From NCBI GenBank assembly GCA_964602475.1, contig CAZRRN010000005.1:11627-75626 (forward strand): 64,000 nucleotides of DNA. Reading direction: 5' to 3'. The first letter of the stretch is position 1, and each line of letters begins with the position of its first letter. Origin of the DNA: SZUA-448 sp964602475. Its GTDB lineage: Bacteria; Bacillota; Clostridia; Lachnospirales; Lachnospiraceae. Positions 62,805-64,000 of the stretch are shown piece after piece. A program made the position numbers and the translations under genes. The notes under the pieces are model-generated. The model had not been told where the DNA came from and made no database searches. It was given only the letters and a program-made list of their open reading frames with translations.

Positions 62805-63992
62805 ATGATAGCGCAGAAAATGGTTGGTCTGGTGAAGGGGAGCTCTGTCATCCGGGCAATGTTTGAAGAAGGAAAGAAAATGGCAGCAGTCTACGGCGCT
62901 GAAAATGTATATGATTTCAGCCTTGGTAATCCGAGCGTTGAGCCGCCGAAGGAGATTAATAAGGCGATTATTGATATTGTCGAGCATGAAAAAGCAAATC
63001 TTATTCATGGTTACATGAGCAATGCGGGGTTTGAGGATGTCCGTGAGACAATTGCACAGTCTCTGAATCATCGTTTCGGTACTTCATTTACGAAAAAGAA
63101 TTTGCTGATGACCGTCGGAGCCGCAGGCGGAATGAATGTTATTCTGAAGGCGCTATTGAATCCTTTGGATGAAGTACTGACGTTTGCGCCGTATTTCGGT
63201 GAATATAAAAATTATGTCGGAAATTATGACGGAGTGCTGCTTGCCGTTGCGCCGGATACTGCAAGTTTTCAGCCGAATCTGCCTGCTTTTGAGCAGATGA
63301 TAACGGCAAAAACAAAAGCTGTTATTGTTAATACCCCGAATAACCCAACCGGTGTCATTTATTCGGAAGATACAATAAAACAGCTTGCAGGTATCATGGT
63401 AAAGAAAGAAAAGGAGTTTGGGACTTCTATTTATCTGATTGCTGACGAACCATACCGCGAGCTTGCTTATGACGGAGCGGAGGTTCCATATCTTACAAAA
63501 TATTACCACAATACGGTTGTAGGCTATTCTTTTAGTAAATCACTTTCTCTTCCGGGAGAACGGATCGGTTATCTGGTTATGCCGGATGAGCTTGATGATG
63601 CAGAGAATGTGATTGCTGCAGCGGGAGTTGCGAATAGGATTCTTGGATATGTCAATGCGCCTTCTTTGATGCAGCGGGTGGTTGCACGCTGCGTTGACGC
63701 CGGTGTGGAGCTTGAAGTATATAACCGAAACCGTGAGCTTCTGTACAACAGTCTTATTTCCTACGGATATGAATGCATCAAGCCGCAGGGTGCTTTTTAC
63801 CTTTTTGTTAAGACTATGGAGCCGGATGACAGCGCTTTTGCAGCAGCTGCAAAAAAGTATAATATTCTGATTGTACCGGGAAGTGCGTTCGGATGTCCGG
63901 GTTATGTCAGAATTGCATACTGTGTGGATTATGATATGATACAGCGTGCGCTGCCGGGCTTCAAAAAGCTGGCAGAAGAATATGCAAAATAA
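62805..63992 (+). CDS. PLP-dependent aminotransferase (class I/II)
   Basis: A 395-residue fold-type I aminotransferase. The pyridoxal-phosphate lysine is K245 in YSFSKSLSLPGERIGY; TPNNPTGVIY (178-187) and ADEPYREL (213-220) are the substrate and cofactor motifs. It is aspartate-aminotransferase-like; the amino donor and acceptor cannot be assigned. ATG 62805 follows GGAGG of the leader by five bases. A longer frame runs back through the leader, but the similarity there follows the RNA structure. The gene is complete; eight bases remain to the window end. Confidence 0.93.
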   Translation: MIAQKMVGLVKGSSVIRAMFEEGKKMAAVYGAENVYDFSLGNPSVEPPKEINKAIIDIVEHEKANLIHGYMSNAGFEDVRETIAQSLNHRFGTSFTKKNLLMTVGAAGGMNVILKALLNPLDEVLTFAPYFGEYKNYVGNYDGVLLAVAPDTASFQPNLPAFEQMITAKTKAVIVNTPNNPTGVIYSEDTIKQLAGIMVKKEKEFGTSIYLIADEPYRELAYDGAEVPYLTKYYHNTVVGYSFSKSLSLPGERIGYLVMPDELDDAENVIAAAGVANRILGYVNAPSLMQRVVARCVDAGVELEVYNRNRELLYNSLISYGYECIKPQGAFYLFVKTMEPDDSAFAAAAKKYNILIVPGSAFGCPGYVRIAYCVDYDMIQRALPGFKKLAEEYAK

Positions 63993-64000
63993 AAGCAATG

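Overview
The window looks like a chromosomal piece from a Gram-positive, anaerobic, fibre-degrading gut or rumen Clostridia, most likely Lachnospiraceae. Support: strong GGAGG ribosome binding sites with frequent GTG/TTG starts, the dgtP-dnaG-rpoD-trmK order, Rex next to AdhE, several [FeFe]-hydrogenase-type proteins, a YolD/Y-polymerase pair, sugar-binding lipoproteins and many hemicellulose glycosidases. There are two 100-N scaffold gaps (28667-28766, 34542-34641); both fall inside tandem repeats, so the true repeat numbers are unknown. No rRNA, tRNA, IS element, prophage or CRISPR array was seen.

Layout. 1-13.6 kb: hemicellulose side-chain removal (partial GH51 arabinofuranosidase, GH31, a giant two-catalytic-domain GH43 protein, a TetR regulator with two palindromic operators, two small flavodoxin-like proteins, then a GH31 plus GPH sugar symporter operon). 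13.8-17.8 kb: AraC regulator, error-prone Y-family polymerase with YolD, a small unknown protein, TrmO. 17.8-26.7 kb: GH43, a three-gene sugar ABC importer without its ATPase, a six-hairpin glycosidase-like protein, an AraC regulator and a GH4 enzyme. 26.9-29.6 kb: SulP transporter, a repeat array, a zinc-ribbon protein, DUF2085. 29.7-37.8 kb: housekeeping (dGTPase-like, DnaG, RpoD, TrmK, uridine-kinase-like, ClpX). 37.9-42.8 kb: two fused surface-polymer proteins. 42.8-46.7 kb: DegV, S8 protease, LysR. 46.9-56.2 kb: fermentation/hydrogen block (Rex, AdhE, APH-fold kinase, two thioredoxin-like ferredoxins, a PAS-containing hydrogenase-like protein, a SpoIIE-type phosphatase, a second [FeFe] hydrogenase). 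56.4-59.4 kb: fumarate-reductase-like operon. 59.6-64 kb: P-type ATPase, small zinc-ribbon protein, aminotransferase.

The most interesting pattern is not a protein. Directly upstream of at least five unrelated genes (trmO, zinc-ribbon protein, first hydrogenase ferredoxin, fumarate-reductase flavoprotein, PLP aminotransferase), and probably a sixth ([FeFe] hydrogenase), lies a related leader: a hairpin whose loop is complementary to a short segment ending 11-15 nt before the start codon, followed in the five clear cases by ATGGAG that supplies the Shine-Dalgarno. The loop/segment pair covaries between copies (for example UGCGGUG/CGCCGCA, UGUGGUG/CACCAUA, CUGCGCGG/CCGCGCAG, ACGGAG/CUCCGU), which argues for a real pseudoknot over the ribosome binding site. 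Two loci carry it in tandem. I do not recognise it as a known riboswitch class, and it is the best candidate here for an undescribed system: a family of translational-control leaders scattered through one genome.
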